Source: Streptomyces violascens | GTDB taxonomy: Bacteria > Actinomycetota > Actinomycetes > Streptomycetales > Streptomycetaceae | DNA length: 64,000 bases | NCBI RefSeq assembly: GCF_014649955.1 | Contig: NZ_BMUA01000011.1 | Location: 124,001 to 188,000, forward strand | Direction: 5' to 3' | In this document: in pieces, positions 24,082 to 31,783 of the stretch | Layout of the letters: each line of letters opens with the position of its first letter | Numbering within the stretch: the stretch's first letter is position 1 | Program-made: the position numbers and the translations under genes | Notes under the pieces: generated by a model | The model's database searches: none | Seen by the model: the letters and a program-made list of their open reading frames with translations, nothing else | Told to the model about the DNA's origin: nothing

Positions 24082-25742
24082 GACGCCAGCCCCTCGGCGA
24101 GCGGGCCGAGCGCCAGCGCCGGGAAGTAGGTCAGGCCCGCGACGATCATCACGGTGCCGACCAGCAGGCCGGTGAACAGCGGCTTCTCGGTGCGCAGGGT
24201 GCCCGCGGTCGCCGGAATCGGCTTCTGCTCGGCGAGCGAGCCGGCCAGGGCCAGGACGAACACCATCGGGACGAACCGGCCGAGCAGCATGGCCAGTCCG
24301 ATGCTGGTGTTGAACCACGGCGTGTTCGCGTTCAGACCCGCGAACGCCGAGCCGTTGTTGTTGGCGCCCGAGGAGTACGCGTACAGGACCTCGGAGAAGC
24401 CGTGCGCGCCCGAGTTCGTCATCGAGGTCAGCGTCGACGGCATCGCCATCGCGATGGCCGTGAAGATCAGCACGAGGGCCGGGGTGACCAGGATGTAGCA
24501 GGCCGCGAACTTGATCTCGCGGGTGCCGATCTTCTTGCCCAGGTACTCGGGCGTACGCCCCACCATCAGGCCCGCGATGAACACCGCGATGATCGCCATG
24601 ATCAGCATGCCGTAGAGACCGGAACCCGTACCACCGGGAGCGATCTCGCCGAGCTGCATGCCCAGCATCGTGATGCCGCCGCCGAAGCCGGTGAACGAGG
24701 AGTGGAAGGCGTCCACCGCACCGGTCGAGGTGAGGGTGGTGGCGACCGCGAAGATCGACGAGCCGCCGACTCCGAACCGGTTCTCCTTGCCCTCCATGGC
24801 GCCGCCCGCGATGTCGAACGCCGGGCCGCCGTGGTGGAACTCGGTCCACATCATCAGGGCGGTGAAGCCGACCCAGATCGTCACCATGGTGGCGAGGATC
24901 GCGTAGCCCTGCTTGACCGAGCCGACCATCTTGCCGAACGTGCGGGTCAGCGCGAACGGGATGACCAGGATCAGGAAGATCTCGAAGAGGTTGGTGAACC
25001 CGTTGGGGTTCTCGAAGGGATGGGCGGAGTTGGCGTTGAAGTAACCGCCGCCGTTCGTGCCCAGCTCCTTGATCGCCTCCTGCGAGGCGACCGCGCCGCC
25101 GTTCCACTGCTGCGAGCCACCCATGAACTGGCCGACCTCGTGAATGCCGGAGAAGTTCTGGATCGCACCGCACGCCACCAGGACGACCGCGCCGATCACC
25201 GAGATGGGCAGCAGGATGCGGACGGTGCCGCGCACCAGGTCCGACCAGAAGTTGCCCAGCTCACCGGTGCGCGAGCGGGCGAAGCCCCGCACCAGCGCGA
25301 CGGCGACCGCGATGCCCACGGCGGCGGACACGAAGTTCTGCACCGCCAGGCCACCGGTCTGCACGACGTGGCCCATCGCCTGCTCGCCCGAGTACGACTG
25401 CCAGTTCGTGTTCGCCACGAAGGAGGCGGCCGTGTTGAAGGCCTGGTCGGCCGGGATCGAGACGAACCCGAGCGAGCCGGGCAGCGAGCCCTGCAGGCGC
25501 TGCATCAGGTAGAGGAAGAGGACGCTCACCGCGGAGAACGCGAGGACGCCGCGCAGATAGGCGGGCCAGCGCATCTCGGTGGACGGGTTGGCGCCGATGG
25601 CCTTGTAGATCCACTTCTCGACGCGCAGGTGCTTGTCGGAGGAGTAGACCCGGGCCATGTAGTCGCCGAGCGGACGGTATGCGAGGCCCAGTGCCACGGC
25701 CAGAGCCAGGAACTGGAGCACACCAGCAAGAACAGGAGACAT
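24078..25742 (-). CDS. kdpA: KdpA, K+-binding channel-like subunit
   Basis: The 554-residue membrane protein of the superfamily of K+ transporters contains the four selectivity-filter-like loops, including TNWQSYSGEQAMGH, ELGTNGGGYFNANSAHPFENPN, TLTSTGAVDAFHSSFTGFGGG and YAYSSGANNNGSAFAGLNANTP. ATG 25742 has AGGAG immediately upstream and starts eight bases after the kdpF stop. It binds and translocates K+ in the KdpFABC complex. Confidence 0.96.
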   Translation of the reverse strand: MSPVLAGVLQFLALAVALGLAYRPLGDYMARVYSSDKHLRVEKWIYKAIGANPSTEMRWPAYLRGVLAFSAVSVLFLYLMQRLQGSLPGSLGFVSIPADQAFNTAASFVANTNWQSYSGEQAMGHVVQTGGLAVQNFVSAAVGIAVAVALVRGFARSRTGELGNFWSDLVRGTVRILLPISVIGAVVLVACGAIQNFSGIHEVGQFMGGSQQWNGGAVASQEAIKELGTNGGGYFNANSAHPFENPNGFTNLFEIFLILVIPFALTRTFGKMVGSVKQGYAILATMVTIWVGFTALMMWTEFHHGGPAFDIAGGAMEGKENRFGVGGSSIFAVATTLTSTGAVDAFHSSFTGFGGGITMLGMQLGEIAPGGTGSGLYGMLIMAIIAVFIAGLMVGRTPEYLGKKIGTREIKFAACYILVTPALVLIFTAIAMAMPSTLTSMTNSGAHGFSEVLYAYSSGANNNGSAFAGLNANTPWFNTSIGLAMLLGRFVPMVFVLALAGSLAEQKPIPATAGTLRTEKPLFTGLLVGTVMIVAGLTYFPALALGPLAEGLAS

Positions 25743-25750
25743 GGCGGGGC

Positions 25751-25840
25751 TCAGAACCTCTCCGGGTACACGAGGGCGAGGACGAGGTAACCCAGGAGGG
25801 CGACGGCCACGATCAGGCCGACGATGTTCTCGGCAGTCAC
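25751..25840 (-). CDS. kdpF: KdpF, small stabilising peptide
   Basis: A 29-residue one-helix peptide starts at GTG 25840 (TAENIVGLIVAVALLGYLVL, ending YPERF). The core GYLVLAL and the final PE-F pattern are typical of KdpF, a lipid-like stabiliser of the Kdp complex. Its start overlaps the stop of the upstream 27-residue peptide by three bases (25838-25840 versus 25837-25839 by strand order), and it ends eight bases before kdpA. Confidence 0.9.
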   Translation of the reverse strand: MTAENIVGLIVAVALLGYLVLALVYPERF

Positions 25841-25920
25841 AGCTTTGCCACCCCCTTGGCGATGAGCGCCACCAGCGCGAAGACCGCGATCGTGGTGACG
25901 ACGAAGGCCACGTCGGCCAT
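25837..25920 (-). CDS. Extra 27-residue one-helix peptide preceding kdpF
   Basis: ATG 25920 opens MADVAFVVTTIAVFALVALI and the peptide ends KGVAKL, a single predicted membrane helix with a positive C-terminal end. AGGAG lies six bases upstream. The stop overlaps the kdpF GTG in GTGA, so the two are translationally coupled. It is the first gene of the kdp operon. It is not KdpF, which follows, but has similar size and character, so it may be a second small subunit. The function is inferred from position only. Confidence 0.65.
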   Translation of the reverse strand: MADVAFVVTTIAVFALVALIAKGVAKL

Positions 25921-25994
25921 CGTGAACTCCTGAAAGAGGCTCGGAGAAGAACGGACACCCTGAGGAAACCTCTTCACCGGGCGCTTTCGGCCGC

Positions 25995-26049
25995 CGTTGA
26001 CGCCCCTCTTACGGCCCGCAGGGACTCCTTGACGGGACTCATACGCCCC
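25995..26049 (-). promoter_or_regulatory. Candidate tandem KdpE site upstream of the kdp operon
   Basis: Two related 23-bp segments (25995-26017 and 26027-26049) start TTGACG after two bases and share CTC(T/A)TACG; 16 of 23 positions match. They are offset by 32 bp, three helical turns, which suits tandem binding of an OmpR-type regulator such as KdpE. They lie 75 to 130 bp upstream of the first kdp start. The core promoter was not identified. The rest of 25921-26258 shows only a TTGACA at 26109 and TAAATA at 26142 of uncertain value on the plus strand. Confidence 0.35.
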
Positions 26050-26258
26050 TGGCCCCCGGAGACGGCCGGTCGGTCACGGGTGGCCGTTTCGGCCGTATTG
26101 TCGCGGCGTTGACACGGGTGGCATTCGCTGTCAGAGAGCCGTAAATACCCATGGAATCGGGTGAGTTGGGCCCCGGCGGTGACCTAGGTTTGCGTCCGGC
26201 CGCTCACAGGCTGTGTCCGAACCCCCGTCCGGCTGCCGGACCCTCCAGAAGGTCGTGC

Positions 26259-28424
26259 ATGTCTCCCGCCGCCCCCCAGCAGGCCCCGACCGTCCTGGCC
26301 CCCAGTGGCCCGCCGCCCAGGAATCCGCCGGGGCCGCGGCCGCACCGGCCGAAGCGGCCCGCCGGACTCTTCGAACCCGTACAGCTCCTGACAGCGTTTC
26401 CCGATGCGCTGCGCAAGCTGCATCCGCGGGATCTGGTGCGTACGCCCGTGTTGTTCGTCGTGGCCATCGGGGCGGCCCTGACCACGCTGTCCGCGCTCGT
26501 CCACCCGTCGGTCTTCACGTGGGTCATCGGCATGTGGCTGTGGCTCACGGTGATCTTCGCCAACCTCGCGGAGGCCGTCGCCGAGGGCCGGGGCAAGGCG
26601 CAGGCCGAGTCGCTGCGCCGGGCCCGTACCGACACCGTCGCACTGCGGCTGCGGGACAACTGGCGGGTGGGCACCGATCTGGACCACGCCAGGACCGAGG
26701 CCGTCGCGGCCACCGGCCTCAAGCCGTTCGACTTCGTGCTCGTCGAAGCGGGCGAGCTGATTCCGGCGGACGGGGACGTGGTGGACGGCGTCGCGGCGGT
26801 CGACGAGTCGGCGGTGACCGGCGAGTCGGCGCCCGTGATCCGCGAGTCGGGCGGTGACCGCTCGGGCGTCACCGGCGGCACGACCGTCCTCTCGGACCGC
26901 ATCGTCGTACGCGTCACCTCACGGCCCGGGCACTCCTTCCTGGACCGGATGATCGCGCTGGTGGAGGGCGCGGCCCGGCAGAAGACGCCGAACGAGATAG
27001 CGCTGAACATCCTGCTCGCGGCGCTGACCATCATCTTCGTCCTGGTGGTGGTCACGCTTCAGCCGATGGCCGAGTACGCGAACGCCGCGCAGTCCACCAC
27101 CGTCCTGGTGGCGCTGCTCGTGACGCTGATCCCGACCACGATCGGGGCGCTGCTCTCCGCGATCGGCATCGCCGGCATGGACCGGCTCGTGCAGCGCAAC
27201 GTCCTTGCCATGTCCGGGCGGGCGGTCGAGGCGGCGGGCGACATCAACACGCTGTTGCTCGACAAGACGGGCACGATCACGCTGGGCAACCGGGAGGCCT
27301 CGGCGTTCGTGCCGATGCCCGGAATCCAGGAGACGCATCTCGCGGACGCCGCCCAGCTGGCCTCGCTCGCGGACGAGACGCCCGAGGGCCGCTCGGTGGT
27401 GGTGCTCGCCAAGGAACGGTACGGGCTGCGCGAGCCGGCCGAGGGCGATCTGCGCGGCGCCCGCTTCGTGGAGTTCAGCGCGCAGACCCGGATGAGCGGG
27501 GTCGATCTGCGCTGGGAGAACGGCGCCGTGTCCCACATCCGCAAGGGCGCGGCCGCCCAGGTGATCGAGTGGGTGGCGATGTACGGCGGTCAAGTCCCGG
27601 ACCAGGCACGGCGGTTCGCGGATTCCATCGCCGCCTCCGGTGGCACCCCACTGCTCGTCGGCGTGCACGACTGGAACGGGCCCCGCGTCCTCGGGGTGAT
27701 CCACCTGAAGGACGTCGTCAAGGACGGCATCGCGGAACGCTTCTCGGAACTGCGCCGCATGGGCATCCGTACGGTCATGATCACCGGGGACAACCCGCTG
27801 ACTGCCCGGGCCATCGCCCAGGAGGCCGGCGTGGACGACTTCCTCGCCGAGGCCACCCCCGAGGACAAGCTCGCCCTGATCAAGAAGGAGCAGGAGGGCG
27901 GCAAGCTGGTCGCGATGACGGGCGACGGGACCAACGACGCACCCGCGCTCGCCCAGGCCGATGTGGGCGTGGCGATGAACACCGGGACCTCGGCCGCGAA
28001 GGAGGCCGGCAACATGGTCGACCTCGACTCGAACCCGACGAAGCTGATCGAGATCGTCGAGATCGGCAAGCAACTCCTCATCACCCGGGGCGCGTTGACC
28101 ACGTTCTCGATCACGAACGACGTGGCGAAGTACTTCGCGATCATCCCGGCGATGTTCGCCTCGGCCTATCCGGGGCTCGGCGCGCTGAACGTCATGGGCC
28201 TGCACAGCCCGACGTCCGCTATCACCTCGGCGATCATCTTCAACGCCCTGATCATCGTGGCCCTGATCCCGCTGGCCCTGCGCGGGGTGCGCTACACCCC
28301 GGCCTCGGCGCACGACCTGCTGCGCCGCAACCTGGCGGTGTACGGGCTCGGCGGGCTTGTTCTGCCGTTCGTCGGCATCAAGCTCATCGACCTGGTGGTG
28401 TCGACGGTGCCGGGCCTGGGGTGA
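26259..28424 (+). CDS. Orphan second KdpB-type P-type ATPase
   Basis: The 721-residue protein closely resembles the KdpB of the divergent operon along its length. It keeps DKTGT (Asp335), TGES (187-190), TGDGTNDAPALAQADVG and the SITNDVAKYFAIIPAMF helix, so it looks catalytically complete. It differs in a Pro-rich N-terminus (1-35) and a longer insert before the actuator domain (RDNWRVGTDLDHARTEAVAA). ATG 26259 has AGAAGG six bases upstream. No kdpA, kdpC or kdpF follows; a convergent helicase gene begins 29 bp later. It may replace KdpB in the Kdp complex or have another role. Confidence 0.9.
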   Translation: MSPAAPQQAPTVLAPSGPPPRNPPGPRPHRPKRPAGLFEPVQLLTAFPDALRKLHPRDLVRTPVLFVVAIGAALTTLSALVHPSVFTWVIGMWLWLTVIFANLAEAVAEGRGKAQAESLRRARTDTVALRLRDNWRVGTDLDHARTEAVAATGLKPFDFVLVEAGELIPADGDVVDGVAAVDESAVTGESAPVIRESGGDRSGVTGGTTVLSDRIVVRVTSRPGHSFLDRMIALVEGAARQKTPNEIALNILLAALTIIFVLVVVTLQPMAEYANAAQSTTVLVALLVTLIPTTIGALLSAIGIAGMDRLVQRNVLAMSGRAVEAAGDINTLLLDKTGTITLGNREASAFVPMPGIQETHLADAAQLASLADETPEGRSVVVLAKERYGLREPAEGDLRGARFVEFSAQTRMSGVDLRWENGAVSHIRKGAAAQVIEWVAMYGGQVPDQARRFADSIAASGGTPLLVGVHDWNGPRVLGVIHLKDVVKDGIAERFSELRRMGIRTVMITGDNPLTARAIAQEAGVDDFLAEATPEDKLALIKKEQEGGKLVAMTGDGTNDAPALAQADVGVAMNTGTSAAKEAGNMVDLDSNPTKLIEIVEIGKQLLITRGALTTFSITNDVAKYFAIIPAMFASAYPGLGALNVMGLHSPTSAITSAIIFNALIIVALIPLALRGVRYTPASAHDLLRRNLAVYGLGGLVLPFVGIKLIDLVVSTVPGLG

Positions 28425-28453
28425 CCGGTTGCCGGCCGGCCACCCCGTGGGCG

Positions 28454-29974
28454 TCAGGCGGCGCGGCGGACCCGGGCGGCCTTGCGGGCCTCGGCCATTT
28501 CGCGGGTCTCGCCCGTGCGGCGCGAGCCGCCCGAACGGCCGCCGCCGGCCTGGCCGCGGGCGGTGCCGCGGCCGCGGAACGGGGCCTGGCCCCGCTGCTT
28601 GGGGCGCTCCGCCGGGGCCGCCGCGGGGGTGACCGGGATGCCGGAGGGGGCCTGGGCGCCGGTGATGCGGCTCAGCTCCGCCTCGCCGGAGCGGACCTGG
28701 GTGATGGTCGGGGTGATCCCGGCGGCCATCATCAGGCGGCTCATCTCGCGGCGCTGGTTGGGCAGGACGAGGGTGACGACGCTGCCGGACTCGCCCGCGC
28801 GGGCGGTGCGGCCTCCGCGGTGCAGGTAGTCCTTGTGGTCCGTCGGCGGGTCGACGTTGACCACGAGGTCGAGGTTGTCGACGTGGATGCCGCGCGCCGC
28901 GACGTTCGTCGCGACCAGGACGGACACGGCACCGGTCTTGAACTGGGCCAGGGTCCGGGTGCGCTGCGGCTGGGACTTGCCGCCGTGCAGGGCGGCCGCC
29001 CGCACACCGCTCTGGAGCAGGTGCTTGGTGAGCTGGTCGACGGCGTGCTTGGTGTCCAGGAACATGATCACCCGGCCGTCGCGGGCCGCGATCTCGGTGG
29101 TCGTGGCGTACTTGTCGGCGCTCTGCACGTGCAGTACGTGGTGCTCCATCGTGGTGACCGCACCGGCCGACGGGTCGACGGAGTGCACCACCGGGTCGTG
29201 CAGGTACTTGCGGACCAGGAGGTCGACGTTGCGGTCCAGGGTGGCCGAGAACAGCATCCGCTGGCCGTCCGGGCGCACCTGGTCGAGGAGCTCGGTGACC
29301 TGCGGCATGAAGCCCATGTCGGCCATCTGGTCGGCCTCGTCCAGGACCGTGATGTCCACCTGGTCCAGGCGGCAGTCGCGACGCTCGATGAGGTCCTTGA
29401 GCCGGCCCGGCGTAGCCACCACGACCTCCGCGCCGGAACGCAGCGCACCGGCCTGACGGCCGATCGACATGCCGCCGACGACAGTGGCCATCCGCAGCCG
29501 CAGGGCCTTGGCGTACGGGGTGAGCGCGTCGGTGACCTGCTGGGCCAGCTCGCGCGTGGGCACCAGGATCAGGGCGAGGGGCTTCTTGGAGTCGGCGCGG
29601 CGCCCGGCGGTGCGGACCAGCAGGGCGAGGCCGAAGGCGAGGGTCTTGCCGGAGCCGGTGCGGCCACGGCCCAGGACGTCGCGGCCCGCGAGCGAGTTCG
29701 GCAGGGTGGCGCCCTGGATCGGGAACGGCTCGGTCACGCCCAGGCCGGTCAGCACGTCGAGGACCTCGGTCGGCATGTCCAGGTCGCCGAAGTTCGCGAC
29801 CGGCGGCAGGGCCGGGGTGATGGTGACGGGGAGGGCGAACTCGCCCTGCGGTGCGGCGGGCCTGCGGCCGCCGCCGGAGCGGTTCTGCCCCTGGGGCCGA
29901 AAGCGGGCCCCGCGGTCGGCGCCGCTCTTACGGGCGGCGGAGTAGCGGTCGTTCGTGCGAGCTGAACGGTTCAA
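28454..29974 (-). CDS. DEAD-box RNA helicase
   Basis: The 506-residue protein has all core motifs: the Q motif (FPIQGATLP), GRTGSGKT, PTRELAQQV, TPGRL, DEAD in VLDEADQMADMGF, SAT, RGIHVDNLDLVVN and HRGGRTARAG. The N-terminal 45 residues are basic, and the C-terminal tail is Arg/Gly-rich (RGRGTARGQAGGGRSGG), typical of RNA-binding extensions. TTG 29974 is the best start because GGAAGG lies six bases upstream. It unwinds structured RNA, probably in cold adaptation or ribosome assembly. A cold-shock protein gene lies immediately upstream on the same strand. Confidence 0.9.
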   Translation of the reverse strand: MNRSARTNDRYSAARKSGADRGARFRPQGQNRSGGGRRPAAPQGEFALPVTITPALPPVANFGDLDMPTEVLDVLTGLGVTEPFPIQGATLPNSLAGRDVLGRGRTGSGKTLAFGLALLVRTAGRRADSKKPLALILVPTRELAQQVTDALTPYAKALRLRMATVVGGMSIGRQAGALRSGAEVVVATPGRLKDLIERRDCRLDQVDITVLDEADQMADMGFMPQVTELLDQVRPDGQRMLFSATLDRNVDLLVRKYLHDPVVHSVDPSAGAVTTMEHHVLHVQSADKYATTTEIAARDGRVIMFLDTKHAVDQLTKHLLQSGVRAAALHGGKSQPQRTRTLAQFKTGAVSVLVATNVAARGIHVDNLDLVVNVDPPTDHKDYLHRGGRTARAGESGSVVTLVLPNQRREMSRLMMAAGITPTITQVRSGEAELSRITGAQAPSGIPVTPAAAPAERPKQRGQAPFRGRGTARGQAGGGRSGGSRRTGETREMAEARKAARVRRAA

Positions 29975-29981
29975 GGAGAAC

Positions 29982-30010
29982 CTTCCTCGATATGGCACGT
30001 ATCGAGGGAG
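29982..30010 (-). promoter_or_regulatory. 5' leader hairpin covering the helicase ribosome site
   Basis: Arms at 29982-29992 and 30000-30010 form a stem with eight uninterrupted pairs (CCTCGATA with TATCGAGG), one mismatch and two more pairs around a 7-nt loop. On the mRNA the 3' arm contains the first part of the GAGGAAGG ribosome site, which ends eight to ten bases before the TTG start. It could modulate translation. The remaining gap 30011-30300 shows no gene. Confidence 0.5.
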
Positions 30011-30300
30011 CCCGGCGAAATGGAACCGCCGGGACATCGCAAGAACGAGCCGAAAACAGAAGTTGAATTCCGATCCGGCCGCACGAGGGCGCGTAAATTC
30101 CCCGCCCGTTGTCGGAATGCCGGGCAGCCGCCGCCCGGGAGGGCGGGCGGGCCGGATCGGGACAGCGGGCAGATGCACACCCCGGCCGTGGCCGGGACGG
30201 TTCGTCCGCTGCGTGGCGGGACGGCCGGGCGGCGCCCGGCGTCCCGCGGGCCGTGAGAATGCCGTCACGCAGTGACGGCGGGCCCGGTGGAACAGCAACG

Positions 30301-30336
30301 GGCTGGGGCCCGCACCCCAAGGTGCGAGCCCCAGCC
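30301..30336 (-). terminator. Terminator of the cold-shock gene
   Basis: GGCTGGGGC (30301-30309) and GCCCCAGCC (30328-30336) form a perfect 9-bp stem that continues inward through CGCACC and GGTGCG. It lies 24 bp past the csp stop. A smaller palindrome ACGCTTGAAGCGT followed by TTTT on the minus strand overlaps the stop codon itself and may add to termination. Confidence 0.8.
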
Positions 30337-30359
30337 GCGTGCAGAAAACGCTTCAAGCG

Positions 30360-30563
30360 TCAGGCAGGCGTGATGTTCTCGGCCTGCGGGCCCTTCTGGC
30401 CCTGCGTGACGTCGAAGTTCACCTTCTGGCCTTCCTGAAGCTCACGGAAGCCAGAGGAGGCGATGTTCGAGTAGTGGGCGAAGACGTCCGGGCCGCCACC
30501 CTCCTGCTCGATGAAGCCGAAGCCCTTTTCCGCGTTGAACCACTTCACGGTGCCAGTAGCCAT
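30360..30563 (-). CDS. Cold-shock protein (CspA family)
   Basis: The 67-residue single cold-shock domain has RNP1 KGFGFI and RNP2 DVFAHYS, with the family start MATGTVKWFN and end PQAENITPA. ATG 30563 was chosen over an ATG 21 bases upstream because it fits the family N-terminus and has GGAG eight bases upstream. It binds single-stranded RNA/DNA as an RNA chaperone. It is transcribed towards the DEAD-box helicase gene, so the two may respond to the same stress. Confidence 0.95.
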   Translation of the reverse strand: MATGTVKWFNAEKGFGFIEQEGGGPDVFAHYSNIASSGFRELQEGQKVNFDVTQGQKGPQAENITPA

Positions 30564-30661
30564 GTCATATCTCCTTCGGGGCAATGCCCGGGGGTCCGCA
30601 CTGTGCTGACCCCGTCGTTACCGCGATGATTGCCCCGTCCGGAAAAAGTACCGGAAATACA

Positions 30662-30696
30662 AAAGTGCCTGACGGCATAAAACCATCAAGGCACTT
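30662..30696 (-). promoter_or_regulatory. Hairpin in the cold-shock gene leader
   Basis: AAAGTGCCTGACGG and CCATCAAGGCACTT (30662-30696) form a stem of about 12 pairs with one bulge and an AT-rich loop. On the minus strand it is followed by TTTTGTATTT, so it looks like an intrinsic terminator or attenuator about 100 bases upstream of the csp start. Nothing on the minus strand lies upstream that needs termination, so a leader role is more likely. The unusually AT-rich stretch 30640-30780 probably holds the csp promoter. Confidence 0.5.
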
Positions 30697-30995
30697 GAAG
30701 TCTTTGGGAACCACAACTGCAACTGGGATCAACAGTAGCACGGATCCGGCAAGACGGCACGGCAAATACTACTATTTTGCGCGCGCCGCCAGGAAGCCTC
30801 GCCGGATTTTGCGTAAATTTCCGTGGCCGTGGCGACAAAAATTCAGGTTCCCCGGCCCTGACGCCCGCCTCAACAGAGTGTCCGAAGTGGCCAGTTATGG
30901 GCCCTCGCACTTGATCTTCGGCGGAGTCCGCGAACACTGGGCGGTGCGCGGACAGGTTCCGCGCGTCCCTTGCCGCCGGAGAAACGAGAGCCACC

Positions 30996-31760
30996 ATGAC
31001 CACTGTTCTGATCACCGGTGCGACCTCGGGCATCGGCGCCGCCTTCACGCACCGCTTCGCGGGCTTCGGGTGCGCGCTCGTCCTGGTCGCCCGTGACGAG
31101 GAGCGGTTGCTGAAGACGGCCGCGGAGCTGCGGTCCCGGTACGGCGTACGGGTCGAGACGCTGGCGGCGGATCTGGTCGATCCGGCGCAGTGCCGCCTGG
31201 TCGAGGAGCGGCTGGCGGCGACCGAGGATCCGGTGGACGTGCTGGTCAACAACGCGGGATCCGGCCTTCCCGCGCCGTTCCCGCACAGCCCCGTCGACGA
31301 CGAGGAGCGGATGCTCGATCTCCTGGTGCGGGCCCCGCTGCGGCTCACGCACGCGGCCGTGCCGGGGATGACCGCGCGCAAGCGGGGCGTCATCCTCAAC
31401 GTCTCCTCGGTGGCGGGTCTGCTGCCCACCGGCACGTACGGCGCCGCCAAGGCGTGGCTGACGGCGTTCAGCGAGTCGCTGCGGGTCGATCTCGCCCCGC
31501 ACGGTGTCCGCGTCCTCGCGCTCGTGCCCGGTTTCACGCGGACGGAGTTCCAGAAGCGGGCCGGGATGGACGTGAGCTCGCTTCCCGAGTGGGCCTGGCT
31601 GGATGCCGAGAAGGTCGTGGAGCAGGCCCTGAAGGATCTGCGCCGCAGGCGTCCGGTCAGCATCACGGGGCTCCAGTACAAGGCGTATGCCTTCGCCGTA
31701 CGTCATGTGCCGCGCACGGTCGCCGCGCGGATGGCCCGCTCGCGTACCCCTGCGAAGTGA
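30996..31760 (+). CDS. Short-chain dehydrogenase/reductase
   Basis: The 254-residue SDR has TGATSGIG (7-14), NNAG near 86, the catalytic serine in NVSSVAG, and YGAAKAW with Tyr and Lys. The C-terminal third (FTRTEFQKRAGMD, PEWAWLDAEKVVEQALKDL) resembles the DltE/YqjQ-like group often annotated as ketoacyl reductases. The substrate is unknown. It is followed 23 bp later by a two-component pair in the same direction, but that pair has its own promoter. Confidence 0.85.
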   Translation: MTTVLITGATSGIGAAFTHRFAGFGCALVLVARDEERLLKTAAELRSRYGVRVETLAADLVDPAQCRLVEERLAATEDPVDVLVNNAGSGLPAPFPHSPVDDEERMLDLLVRAPLRLTHAAVPGMTARKRGVILNVSSVAGLLPTGTYGAAKAWLTAFSESLRVDLAPHGVRVLALVPGFTRTEFQKRAGMDVSSLPEWAWLDAEKVVEQALKDLRRRRPVSITGLQYKAYAFAVRHVPRTVAARMARSRTPAK

Positions 31761-31783
31761 CGCGCGGTTGGTAGCGTCGCGGC

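Noticed and set aside
21199..24129. A 976-codon plus-strand frame opposite kdpC and kdpB
   Set aside because: It is antisense to well-conserved genes and is rich in Asp/Arg/Val/Gly, typical of antisense frames of GC-rich codons.
27569..29965. A 798-codon plus-strand frame
   Set aside because: It overlaps the orphan kdpB out of frame and is antisense to the helicase, whose motifs are unambiguous.
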